From assembly GCA_037447655.1 (NCBI GenBank), contig JBBHKE010000230.1, positions 62,001 to 126,000 of the forward strand: a DNA stretch of 64,000 bases, read 5' to 3'. Of this stretch, positions 46,120 through 63,433 are shown piece by piece. Each line of letters starts with the position of its first letter. The stretch's first letter is position 1. The DNA comes from Zygnema cylindricum. Its lineage: Eukaryota; Streptophyta; Zygnematophyceae; Zygnematales; Zygnemataceae. Below the pieces are notes generated by a model. The model had not been told where the DNA came from, did not search any database, and saw only the letters and a program-made list of their open reading frames with translations. A program made the position numbers and the translations under genes.

Positions 46120-49100
46120 TTATGAATTTAAGCTGTACTTATACTTGCATTTCACACATTCAAAGAAAACAGTTTGACCTTCGTCCGCTGAGCGCAACTG
46201 CAACCACAAAAGCAATTTCAAAAAAATGTCAAATTATCGAGTGTGGCAGCAAAAAGATTTAGCGTTTAGAAAAAAACAATTACTACTAATAATGTTATTA
46301 TGTGCTCAGAGGGCGAAAAAAATCGGGATGGCATTAGTGTTAATAATGATGGTAGAAGTTTAATGTTGTGTAAATTGTCATTATTACTACTATCCTAACG
46401 ATTGTAGTTCGAAGAAGCCAGTTCAGACTTTCACGTTTTTGCGGCATTTCAAACTGGCATCAAACACACAAAAGGAGTATGTCCTAAAAGGCCACTTCTT
46501 ATCTATGTTTATTTCTGGACAAAAATGACTATCTGCATTATATGAAAGTGACAAAACTGCACAGAATTATTTGTTTTAACTCAGCATAGAGCGATAAGAA
46601 TTCATCATTAACTGAAGTTCTGTGGAAAAGGAAAAAGAAAAAAGTTTAAAGAAGAAAGGAAACTCTTATGCACCGAGGAAATAATTTTAAGGTTTTCAGT
46701 CACAAAAACTGTATCACTAGAAAAGAAGTCCTAAACACCTCAAGTCTGTAACCTTATGTCCAAAAACAGCTTTCAGAATTTTCGTACTTGTGTCTTTGAT
46801 GTACTTGCGTACGTCTAGGGCCTTACCTTCCTTGTTCTGGTTAAAATTGCTCCTCAGTACTGGACTCTCGTCGTTACTTCGAATTGATTTTTCAACGGAC
46901 ACAAAACAATGAAAACGTTTTGTTCACTAGGTACAACACGATTAAATTTCTTTAAAAAAGAACAATTTGTTAACAGCTTATAAGACTTATTGGACATACA
47001 TCGTGATATTAATACTCATATTAACCAATATCTACTATTTTCTTGCAAAATTGCATTGCCAAAATTTGTGGTGTGTTAAAGGATGGCATAAAATTGTACC
47101 TGCATATAATTTTAAAAGCACCATGAGTCACGCGCTTACTGGTAAAAGGAACTAGCGTACGTATGTGCAGCTCTTGCATACTATCGTAAATTCATTGGTA
47201 ATGCCACCAAATTGATGATCGATACTATCTTATTGTGCATATTGGCTCTGTCATACATCCTACATATACAACACTACAATTCAAGTAACAAACCACCACA
47301 AGAACAAAAGCATTTTAAACAACATTTCTTTACACTGACTTCATATTATTTAATAAACTGCAATATGTGCACACACCATATATTATACTCTAGAAGTTGT
47401 GTGCACACCTTATCCAGCACATCGTTCACACACTTACCTGTATACATCTTATACAACTTATACCTGTGTCCACATTATATGTACGCCTTAAGAACATTTT
47501 CATAACCAGCAGCATATCAAACAATTTCAGACACTTCAAACGAAAGTTATGGTTGTACCTGCATAGTATAGTACTCCATCTCCGGATGACCACAGCTAGG
47601 ACAATTTTCCTTCACCTGCTCGCAAAAGCCACCCCATTCCACCTCCAGCGTGAATTCAGGAGATCGCAGCTGAAGCAGCTTACAACTCCTTACAAGTTGT
47701 GGTTGCAATGCCAACAAAAGAAGAGCAAGAGAAATTAGACTATTGTTCAAAAATATGTCAGCCCAACATGGGTTCTGGAAGATTGCATTAAAAAGAGTGA
47801 TAACCCTTGAGACAGGCATCTACATCACATCCAAAGGAGAGAGCTACGTTCATCATGTGAGCAAAGAAGGGCCTCTAAGTTTCATACAAAAGCTGCTCAT
47901 GCCATAAAGGCAAAGTTAGTGTTCAACTGAACAACCTCATTAAACAAAACAGAATCAGGCGTTTTAGCAAAAACTAAAAAGAAAAACTGATCGTACCTTG
48001 GCACGCTCCTTTCCACCGCCATCTTCCCCAGCTTTAGCAGCTGCATCTGCTGCCAGTGGGACCAAGGGCTCTATGCCGTATCGCCGCATGAAGTCCTGAC
48101 CCAGCAGCGGTTGGCTTTAATGTGTGACAAATTAGAGCAAAATCCAGCTTTTATTGTTAAGATATGTTCCATTATTAGAAACAATAAATTGAAGATGTCC
48201 GAATCCATGACTCTTCCCTCGTACAAGTGAACAGCAAAGACACATCTAAACAATTTTGATCACAAAAACTAAGAACAATGGCATGTTTTACAGCTAGGTA
48301 AGACTCTATATCAACACACATGGCATGTTTTCCTTGGGATGATAAAGAATTCACTATATTATGCAAAATATCTGAATGAAGAAAAATGCTACAGATTACA
48401 GGAAGAGAAACCAATATGAGACTCGTGAAAGGAGAGGTAGAATTGCCACCTTCAAGTCACACAAGAAAATCTCGTAGAGAGAAAGGCTACTGGCATTCAA
48501 TAAACTAAACATACCAGTTACAAAACAACGTATAAATAACCAAAGGGGTATGTATACCACATATCCTGTTGTTCGAAGAAAACCGACTGACTATATAAGA
48601 ATAAATACAGCTAAGCATCTCGATTGATTGATATAATATTTTCAACATGAATCGTTATTTCTATAAAACCTTTTGACCAGAAAACACATCCGCCATTTTC
48701 AATGGGGCCACAAACGACACGCACAGTACGACAATTCCTTGTCTTGCAACTTTGAAACCCATACAAATTCTAAAAATTAATGTTTCAACAATGTGATAGG
48801 GCCACATTTTGCACAGATGTACCACATGCCAGCATGTGCAAAAAAATCACATCAATATCAACATCAACATTTGCAACATTTCAATGAACATCACAGACAT
48901 GAATATTTCAATCTTGAAATGAAAATAACAATTTGCTGGTTAAAAAACCAATACAGCGGAACTCAGAGAAGTCACCTACAGGCCTCACACGGAAAAAAAC
49001 TCTGCTCTGACAAAACGGATTGTAAACCGATATGGAGCAAGGAACCATGAGCTAGAAGCCTACTAGATTCAACATCTTTGATGCTATATTTGCCAAGTTT

Positions 49101-50038
49101 CAGCATTTGGAAAATTGGAGCATTTCAACATGCATTTCAACATTTCAATTCCTCACTAGAACAAAGTTGTACAAAAGGATTGACTGGAAAATAGACAGTA
49201 GATGTGTAGATATCTCATTGTCTAAATCCATTTGGCACAAACAAAACTTAAAGCACAGTTGACTCCTCCAAACTTTCCAAAGAGACGTGACTAGACAGTT
49301 GTTAACCAAAGGACTACGCCTGAAATTTTAAAAATTGAACATTAACCTCGGTCAGAAAGTAGTCAAAATTAGCAGCAGCACTTGCAAAGACAAAAGGGAG
49401 AAACTCGTAAATACGAAGGTATCATAAGCATACCGCTGGGCCGCTCTTGGTCACCACTGTTATAGTTCCAATATCTGTCACAGAAAAACATACGGCGTTG
49501 CTATTTATATACTATCCATGTGATCTCACGATGGTCCCAACGAAGAGCACATCCAAGGCGATGCCACCTGTTTCCAACCAGTGGCCATATCTCAGCATAA
49601 AGAGCATATAGGTGTAAAGCACATTTTTGTTTTCTAACACACCCCTCGTATGCCTTCAAACTCTTGTCTGTAGAGTTCATTACAGAACGGATAATTCACC
49701 ATAGCACTTCGACCGTATACAAATAGGAAAGAGGATGACTAGCTCACACTCAAAGGCGTGACAACGTTTACTAGAATCGGGGAAAAAGAAGACAAAACTG
49801 GCTTGTTACAACGCATGAATGATATTTATCCGTCAGGTTTTAAGCTAGTGGACAGCTTGAAAACGACGCCAAAAAGAACCAAAGGAGAGACAAGGGGGAG
49901 TGGCACGAAAAAGATAAAAATACCTGACATGTCATACTCCTTCTTGCAGAGAGAACATGAGGCAGAACTGCCACTGGACGGCAAGTCAAGAAGAGAGCCG
50001 CAAAGTGAACAAAAGAGGTGATTATAGGCATCCGCCAT
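46120..50038 (-). CDS. RPA12: RNA polymerase I subunit RPA12 (A12.2-type)
   Basis: Small nucleolar RNA polymerase I subunit, which in the known family supports cleavage of the nascent rRNA transcript and termination. Minus-strand exons: 49924-50038, 49434-49474, 47997-48095, 47559-47615, 46120-46197. All junctions are in phase, giving 129 aa, the usual size. The N-terminal zinc ribbon has C10, C13, C28 and C31 (FCSLCG, SCSLCK). The linker includes [12 protein letters not shown]. The C-terminal TFIIS-like ribbon has C90, C93, C118 and C121 ([20 protein letters not shown]). The loop RSADEGQT (105-113) carries the Asp-Glu pair expected at the polymerase active site. The start ATG at 50038 lies in GCCATGG context. 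Exons 1-2 lie outside and exons 3-5 inside duplication copy B; the duplication ends in the 1.3-kb intron 2. It is divergent to CK2 alpha. Confidence 0.92.
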
Positions 50039-50832
50039 GGATGAAAATGGTTTCAAAGTAATAAATTTTCCTAACAAAATCTCACCATTCCTGAAATTTC
50101 CATAAGTTACACGCACAATTAAGTGTCTTCCTCGTTTTTGTGAGTTTTATATGTTGTTGGTTCGTGTTTTTCTTCCTCCCTAGACCGTAAGAGTACAGCT
50201 ACCAATTTACACTGCTAGCGGGAATTGCTCTGTACCAATATCAAAGTTAAGCCTGTATTTCCCTGTAGACCTTCGGTCAGCGGATTGAACTTTTTCAGAA
50301 CTTGATTCATGTCGACTGATCAATCAGTTTACAACTTCACGTGACAACTGGAAAATATCATGACCCATCCTGCCCCAAAAATATTTGGGCAATCGTTCAA
50401 AAAAATAAAAATATCAATCAAAAAATCGGTTCGAGTACAACGGCCGGTAAGGATCAGGGCGGCTGGCTGGAAGAAGGCGGCTTGTCAAGTAATCTTTTTT
50501 CCTGCCTTTAGTACTGTCTTACACTACCTTCAAGGCAACTTTCTGCCACATGTATGCATATTGTAGTCAATCCACTCTTCGGCTCGCTTGAGCCTCTTGC
50601 CTCGTCTTTAATATATTACAACAGGCCATGTAAAGGACGCGGAGATTATCATATAGGTCACGGGTCTTGGAGGGCCCTATCTTCTGACTTGTCCGGAACT
50701 GCGTCCACCAAAAAAGCCTTTGCTGAGTCGGCAATTGACTGGCTTCGAGCGCACCTTGTAGACCCTGGCGTCTCCTTGAAGTGTAGTGCCATTTTGACAG
50801 TAAGAACACACGAGCCTGTCTCAGCAGACGGT
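50039..50832. promoter_or_regulatory. shared upstream region of RPA12 and CK2 alpha
   Basis: About 794 bp separate the two start codons, which point away from each other, so both promoters and leaders must lie here. A plus-strand frame is open from an ATG at 50554 and continuous with the CK2 alpha coding sequence. I cannot assign a TATA box with confidence. Confidence 0.6.
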
Positions 50833-56604
<5,772 letters not shown>

Positions 56605-59079
56605 CAGTCCCACGAGCCTTGACCCCTTATTTGTCTCGTCTGCCAAAGGTCTCAGCCAGCCCGACAGGATGTGTTTGAGTCTTTGGAGGGCTTGGTCTGG
56701 AAGTAGTCTGGAAGTGGTCTTCTGAAAGTGGTCTGAAAGTAGTCTGGAAGTGGATACCGCCACCTGGTTGTTATACTCTATATCCACATTTTTTGTTGTA
56801 CTTGAGTGTGGCGGTGTGTTGCTGTGGTGTGGAAAATGTAGTAGGAGAATTCGTTTGGTGTGGAATCGAATGGCTTTCTTGTAGAGTTCAGCTGTCTCAA
56901 AGCTTGGAAAGCAAACTCTTATGGATTCACAGACTGGTGTGTCTTCCATTTTCGTGTCTGTTGCAGTCAGCTTGTTATATGTGAGAACGCTTGTCCATCC
57001 GTGAACACTAAATTTGATTTGACCGGAAACTTCTTTGGATATGTTTTTGTTCTAGTTCTCCTTCGGGCTGGTGTTGGTTCGTCGGAGCATATGTCCTCGC
57101 CTACCTTGGTGATAGATGTTTTCTATTTTTGTTGCCCTCTGGTGTAGCTCCTTTGTTATTTTACATCCGTTTCGGTTATTCTTTGCGGAAATTGTCAACC
57201 TTCAGTGTGTAATCTGCAAGAAGTTTGAATTAATTCAGTTTGCATGTTATTGGTTAATAAGTATCCACCAAGTCTGATCTAAGGGATTGAAGGCTTTGCA
57301 GGGTGATGGTTTTGACAACCACGTTTTCAACAACCAAGTTTCTACCAAACTAGTTTCCAACAAACAAGTTTCTTACAAACAAAAGTTTTTTGACAAACGG
57401 AGTTTTCGACGGTTCCGTGAATTTCTATCCTGTTTTGTTTCGGGCCAAACACAAACTATTTGCTCCAACTAATTTCACAAACTATTTGGGCCTCCCGGAG
57501 CCCTATTGGTCCAGCATGGCTTGATCATGGTCAAGAAATGGCTTAAAAATAGTGTTTCAGATGTGTTGAGCATATAAACAAACAAATATCATGGGGCCTT
57601 TTGGTTACCACAACAAGCTGTGCAGTGGTCTTTGTAATTACTGTGCTAACGTCTCTAATAAATGTTAGATTCTCTCCATGTTGTAGGGTAGGTTTAGGTC
57701 AATCCGTAGACAGGAAAGAGTCGCGGGGGAAGTTACTATTTGCGTTGATTTGAGTTTCGAGGGAAAACGGTTAGTGCCAATGTATCTTCTACTGGTGTAC
57801 ATTTTTATATGCAATTTCGGGTGGTTTTTTGAGTGAGAGAGTGAGCTGTTCATGAGTTTTGAAGGCTAGGGCTCTTTTGGCTCTATTGGCTCTTTTGGCG
57901 TTTTGTTTTTTCCTTTAGTACTACTTGGATCAATTCCTTGGTCTGGTTGGGATAGATGCAGCAAAGATGGTGATTATTCTTGCGGTACAGCCTCTCTAAA
58001 AGGACTGAAATGGCCATGAATTGGCACTCGATGGTTCCACATGTTTGAATAAAGAAGCATGCTATGTGGTCGTGGCCTTCAAAAAAAGTTGATGATGTGC
58101 AGATAAGTTACTATTGTGGTTGTGTTCTTGTACACGTATATATTTGTGCACTTGGTATTTCTGTCAACTTTTTGTGTGTCGAGCTCATGGATGTCTATCT
58201 GAATCTTGTGTCGAGCACAATTGTTTCGGTCAACTATGACACTCCCTAAACCTGCGCAACCATGCTCATATAGTATCTTAGATGTTCAGAAATGTTCCTC
58301 AAATGTTTAGGTATTGTCATAATTTGCTGGAGCTCGCTCGTCTTTCATCTTATTATCCGATCTTTGTTTCACTGGTAACAGTTTGAAGGCTGGCTTCAAT
58401 TTCTTTGTTTTTCTCAGATATGTACCAACGGCTCGGTGCCACACTGGTTTGGCATCAGTAAGAAAGTGAAGGTCTATATTTCTCGTTTATATCTTGTTGC
58501 ATTTGGAATCATCAGGTACACTGGAAGGAATTATTTGGTATATATGTAGCACTAGGTAGAAGTCGTGGAAGGGAAAAATGATTCAAAGGTTCAAAGCCAG
58601 AAATGTGTGAATTCTCCAACCGGAAGTGTCAATTTCGAGGGTTTTGTCATGTAACCGAAGGCATTTTAATACAAACACTTGTGCTGAAAAATTAGAAAAT
58701 AATCTGAGCTACATAGAAAAGAGCGTAAAATCATCTGAGTGCATGGGAAACAAAAGAAACTAACAGCCAGGAAGAAATTGAAAAACAGAACATCGGGGGA
58801 TGTATACCAAATATGGAAAATAACTTGAACAAACACGGTGAAAAGCAAGGCAAAAAATAGTCGCTTCTTTGCTTGCGCACAACATGCATCCGAGGAGCTG
58901 AGCTTGAGCAAAAGCTATAAAATACCGGCCCTATGGCCCAGGTCAGAAAAGAGACAGAACTATGTTAAAACGTGCACTACCAGCGTGCCCCAAAAATGGG
59001 CTCAAGCAGTGCACAACGAAGCACCTTTTTTTTAATAAAGGTGGCCTTTTTCAGAAGATGTGTGCAGCAGCAATGGGCC
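56605..59079. other. 3' region of CK2 alpha and non-coding DNA
   Basis: It contains five imperfect copies of GTCTGGAAGTG/A at about 56694-56753 and tandem CAAACAAGTTTCT-like units near 57330-57390. The CK2 alpha 3' UTR presumably ends within the first several hundred bases. No further frame has recognisable content. Confidence 0.55.
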
Positions 59080-59195
59080 AGGAGTGTGACACACATGGTG
59101 TGACGAAGGCTGCAACGAGCGAAGCATTCTCACTCTGCTATTCCGTCCCATTTGATTCTTTGGTTTACCATTGCGCTTTTTAATAAAGTCCGGTT
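59080..59195 (+). mobile_element. solitary LINE 3' tail
   Basis: GGTTTACCATTGCGCTTTTT followed by AATAAAGTC at about 59161-59190 matches GGTTTACCATCGCGCTTTTT plus AATAAAGTC at 63089-63117, the 3' end of the LINE-like element. Only the tail is present, as expected from 5'-truncated target-primed insertion. A T-rich stretch follows. Confidence 0.65.
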
Positions 59196-60142
59196 TTTTT
59201 TTATTTGTTTGTTCCAAGTAGGTGGGTGCACGTCGTCTAAAAAGATCTTTCGCTGTTGAACCCCAGCCCCACTTCCCCTGTCCCACCCCCCCTCAGGGGA
59301 CTAGGATGCATGTTGCCGCTTTGTGCTTTCCCCAACGTTCATTTGGGACGTGAAGATCCGGCCCCGAGGGGAGGGGGCTCTTGCTGCCTCTGCTTCCGAA
59401 AAAGAAAAGTAGCGCCACATTCTCCAGCTAAACACACAGCTAATAAAGTCTTTGCGTCACCCAGAGGACACCACTAAGCAGAATGCACCGACCTGGAGAG
59501 TAATTGGTGCATGCCGTGCTTGACGCCTCACCTGCCTCGCAGACACACGCGCCACTCAGGGCCCTACGATCCTCCTTGTTTGCCTTCACGCATGCACCAA
59601 GCTTGGCCCCTCCATATGGGAGCCGTGGGCGCTGCTTGGAACCTTTGGGTGCAAGAACAACCGCTTTCGCCCCACGGCGCAGAGGGGAAAATCAGCCAGT
59701 TACCTTTACGAATTATGAGTTACGAATAATGAATTACAAGCACGAAGGTGTGACGGCGTCCAAAGCTGGCAACCTTCGGGGCCCGAGGGGGCGCTGCTTT
59801 TTGGACCCCTTTGGCAGTTTGGGGCCACCAGTTGACAAGTTGACACATCATCTGTGCTCCCTTCCCTTAGCTTGGCCTCTGCTTCTTTGTCCAAAGAATA
59901 CAATTCTATTTAAATAGTTCAAAAGAATAGTTTGATCATTTAAGCTACCATAATCTGCTCAAGGTCCAAGCTCCAAAGGAGAAAAATAGTGTGAATAGAA
60001 GCCGAACTAGGTTAAAACTCAGAAGGCAATGCATCATCTTTTGGTGCATGCTCATAGACTCATACCTGCACTATACACTTTTTGATAAAGTTGCTGATTT
60101 TTTTTTCTTACTGTACCCACACCTAAAGATTCTAAGCATCTT
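59196..60142. other. GC-richer segment before the LINE
   Basis: From 59270 to 59900 the DNA is richer in GC than its surroundings and is open in several frames (59504-59917 and others). There is no recognisable domain. It may be the 5' untranslated or first-ORF part of a LINE, but I cannot show this. Confidence 0.4.
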
Positions 60143-63117
60143 TTGTCCCGTATTTATTCGGATCCTGCGGATGTTGGACCATGGCACCTCCTTTTCATGT
60201 TTTCACTTTGGGTTATAGTCTTACCTGGTCGTGGCGGTGGTAGCGGGGCCCGAAAAACTATGGCCCGATGTCGCCGTTTCCTTCGAGGTGATTGGCGGGC
60301 CCTTCATGCCGAGCACGAGGATCGAGTTGCGAGTGCTTCCTTCACACCACGTCGTACCTCCCGGACTTCAAATGTGCCATCTTCTTATGGTCAAGCGGTT
60401 CATTTAGGTCGAGTTGGTGAGCTCTCTCGAGCTGTTCGGTCCCTTCAGCCAGTTAATCCTGCTCCTCGGTCTTTTGCGACTGTGAAGATTCTCCGGGCTC
60501 TTCATCCACCAGCTCCTACCCCACAATCCCCCTCTATTCACACCTTCGAGCCTCCAGAGTGTTTTATCTTGGATAGAGACTCCTTTATTAAAGCCCTTAC
60601 GACTTCTCCACATCTTTCAGCAGAGGGTCCTTCGGGCACTGTTTATGAGCTATTTCGCGACGTTTTGCCTCCGGAATCTGGTGCTCGGGGTTTTGAAATG
60701 TTTTTTCGAGTTTGTTCCCTTATTGCGGCTGGCACTGTCCCTTCTCGTATTTGTGATCTCCTCACGGCCTCCCGCCTCGTAGCTGTCACCAAACCCAATG
60801 GGGGAATCTGTCCGATTGTAGTGGGCGAGGTATTGTACCGATTGGTGGCCCGTGCCATCTGCATCCAGCTCCAGCCCGCTTTCCATGATTATTTCTCTCC
60901 TCATCAGTTGTGAGGCCGTGGTCCACGGGATCCGGGCTTTGTTAGATGCCCATCCGGATTGGTTGGTCCTCCAGGTGGATGTTTCCAATGCCTTTAATGT
61001 TGTGGATCGGAATGCCATTTTTTCGGAACTTATGGTTGCACCTTCCCCGATTGTCCAGATATTTCCTTTTCTGAGAGCTTTTTATTCTCTGAGCAGTAGC
61101 CTCTCTTTCTCCACAGATGATGATTTGGTCCCACTTTCCTCCACGACTGGCACTCGTGAGGGTGATCCTTTTAGGGGCCCTTTGTTTGCTCTAGCCCATT
61201 ATCGCGCCCTCCGAGCTTTCGCAGTTGCTTACCCTTCTTGCCTCTTCCCTCCAGTTGTGGATGACACACACATTATTGCTCCTTCAGACCAAGTTATTCC
61301 GGACTATAACTTTTTCAAGGCTCGCTTGGCCGAACTCAATCTTTCGGTCCAACCCTCTAAGTGTGTTGTTTGGTCCCCACGTCCTATTCCTCCTCCTTTC
61401 ACTCCCCCTCTTGGTTTTTTGACTCCTCCTCCTTCCGAAAGCATTCGTGTGTTGTGCTGCCCGCTTGGTTCCGATCCATACATCACGACATTCCTTCATT
61501 CCGCTCTTCAGACAGATTTATCCCACGTGGACGACCTTCCTCCCCTTTCAGATCCCCAGGTGGCCTTTGCTCTTTTGACACGGTGTTTCCCTCACCAACC
61601 CTCCTACCTTACTCGGACTTCCCCTCCCACCCCATCTTTGTGTCCTCACTTTCTGCATTCGATGATCGCCTTATGGATGTACTCCACACTTTGTTGGGCC
61701 GTGGAGATTTGATCGCGAGTCTGCGGCACACATCCAAGCCTCTCTTCCTGTCTCGGCCGGCGGTTTGGGTTTACTCTCGACGGCGCGTGTTGCTCAAGCA
61801 ACCTATTTGGGGAGTTGGTGCCTTGTTGCTTCCACTATTGTCTCTCGTTTTCTGGCTGTGGACACTCTTATTTTTGCGGCCGTGGTTCCCCGTGTTTCGG
61901 ATGGTGAGTTCGCCTTCCAGCGGACCCTTTTGGATGCATCACGTTCTCTTAATCCGGCTGCTATCGAGGACTTGCGGATTTTTTCCACTCTCATTACGAC
62001 ATCAGTTGCGCGTGTTCAAGAATTCATTTCTGATTGGGTTGTCGCCGCTATTAAATCAGAGCTTCTTCAAGCGCTTCCTTCCAATTCTCCGCTTGCACGT
62101 TTTCTGTCTTGTGGCGGACCATGCCCTGGAGCTTGGCTATTGGCTGTCCCTATCTTATCCACTCTTCGTTTCACCCCGGCTCATTCACCACGGCCCTTAG
62201 GTTTCGGCTTAACCTCCCTCACCCACCTTTGCTTGGCTCACTTGTTTGCTCTTGCGGCCACGTTCTCGAGCCTGACGAGGTCCATTTGCTTCGTTGCTCC
62301 CACGGGGGCGAGATGATTCAGGCGCACGACACGATTCGAGACACCATCGCTACTATCGCTTCTGAGGGGGGATTTTCTGTTCGCCGGGAGGTCTCTCACA
62401 TTCTTCCTTCGCGTGGGATTGACCTTGTATTACTCGATGGTGCACGTCGTACATTTGGTGACATTGTTTTGGCGAACCCTACCTCAACTACAGTTGCCAA
62501 CCAAGCGGCTCGGTATGTGGGAGTGGTTGCCCGTGACGCGGCTAAAAGGAAGGAGTGTGATTATGCCCATCGCGACGCTATGGATGGCTTCATTCCGATG
62601 GTGGTCGAGATATTTGGTTGTTTGGGTGTGTCTTTGGACGAGTTTTTCCGTACTTGTGGTCGGCTCTCGTTCGAGAGGCGAGGACCTGGGGCCCTCCGGT
62701 TTCAGTCCTTACTTCTTTTTATCGTCAACGTTTTTCCGTGGCCCTACAACGGGTGTTGGCTTCTATTTTACTTCGATCATCTATTGCCGTTATGGATCGA
62801 CGGCGTGCTCCGGAACTTCCTCCTCGTGCTCCTCCGGGATTCGGGGACTTACGTGGTTGCTTTCTGTAGATTTTTAGTTCTGTTGCTAGGTTTTTTTGCT
62901 ACGTGTTAGATTTTTCCTTTGATGTTTTTTTTTTCTTGGGTATTGCTTTTTTGGGTGTTTTGGACTTCCCTGCCATCCTTTCGTATTTTTCGTCGTTTTT
63001 GCCTTGATTTTCCCTTTTGTTTATTCCCTCGTTATGTGGTTTTTCAGTTTTAGCAATGCTACTTCCTTTTGTTCCTCTTGACTCAGATGGTTTACCATCG
63101 CGCTTTTTAATAAAGTC
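60143..63117 (+). pseudogene. non-LTR retrotransposon ORF: reverse transcriptase plus endonuclease
   Basis: The protein is recovered only by changing frame several times (about 60905, 61640, 61770, 62150 and 62720), so the copy is dead. Reverse transcriptase blocks appear in order: VAVTKPNGGICPI, LQVDVSNAFNVVDRNAIF (motif A), TGTREGDPFRGPLFAL (motif B), VVDDTHIIAP (motif C; usually YADD) and LNLSVQPSKCVVWS. After LRFRLNLPHPPLL there is a Cys/His motif (CSCGHVLEPDEVHLLRC). Then comes an Asp-x12-Asp pair (RGIDLVLLDG to FGDIVLANP) with downstream Lys and MVVEIFG, resembling restriction-like endonuclease domains of non-LTR elements. The gene ends with PGFGDLRGCFL and a stop near 62869. The 3' region ends TTTAATAAAGTC at about 63117. 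Confidence 0.82.
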
Positions 63118-63209
63118 GGCCCCTTTATAATAAACATTCGTGACAATTTACCTAGACGGATCTTAAATGAACAACACATTTGTCCTTCACTTTGCAGTGA
63201 CAACTCCAC

Positions 63210-63433
63210 TTCACCACTCATCCTTAGTAGTATTAAAACATGAAATCGCCACTTCAAACATCTTTTTCTCCGTGCACAATCGTTGAATTGTGAATCTGAC
63301 GGTTGCTACTGGAAGGCAAAATCCTTACCTTCCATTTGTCGGTCTTCGATTGACAATCCGATAAAAGTGTGCACGAAGAAAATATATTTTAAGAGGCGAA
63401 AAAGACTAACACTAATAACGATTAGCGATGTAG
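63210..63433. mobile_element. nested-palindrome TIR element, diverged relative of 35534-35751
   Basis: The inner arms GCCACTTCAAACATCTTTTT and the near complement of GTGCACGAAGAAAATATATT correspond to those of 35534-35751. The right outer part CTAACACTAATAACGATTAG matches too. The left outer arm is degenerate (TCACCACTCATCC). It lies about 95 bp after the LINE 3' end. Confidence 0.65.

Larger units (their letters stand above)
42496..48273. repeat. large tandem duplication, copy B
   Basis: It starts at TACATTACTGG (42496) and ends at ACAAAAACTAAG (48273). From 44608 to 48273 it is nearly identical to 38830-42495 at a constant offset of 5,778. From 42496 to about 44600 it differs from 34515-37740 by many substitutions and small indels, besides lacking four insertions. 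Copy B supplies the 3' exons now joined to the intact 5' part of RPA12. Confidence 0.93.

Noticed and set aside
50360-50566. 68-codon frame between RPA12 and CK2 alpha
   Set aside because: It lies in the shared upstream region, has no recognisable motif and is not continuous with the CK2 alpha frame.
59504-59917. 137-codon frame before the LINE, considered as LINE ORF1
   Set aside because: No gag-like, zinc-knuckle or coiled-coil motif is visible and several overlapping frames are equally open because the segment is GC-rich.
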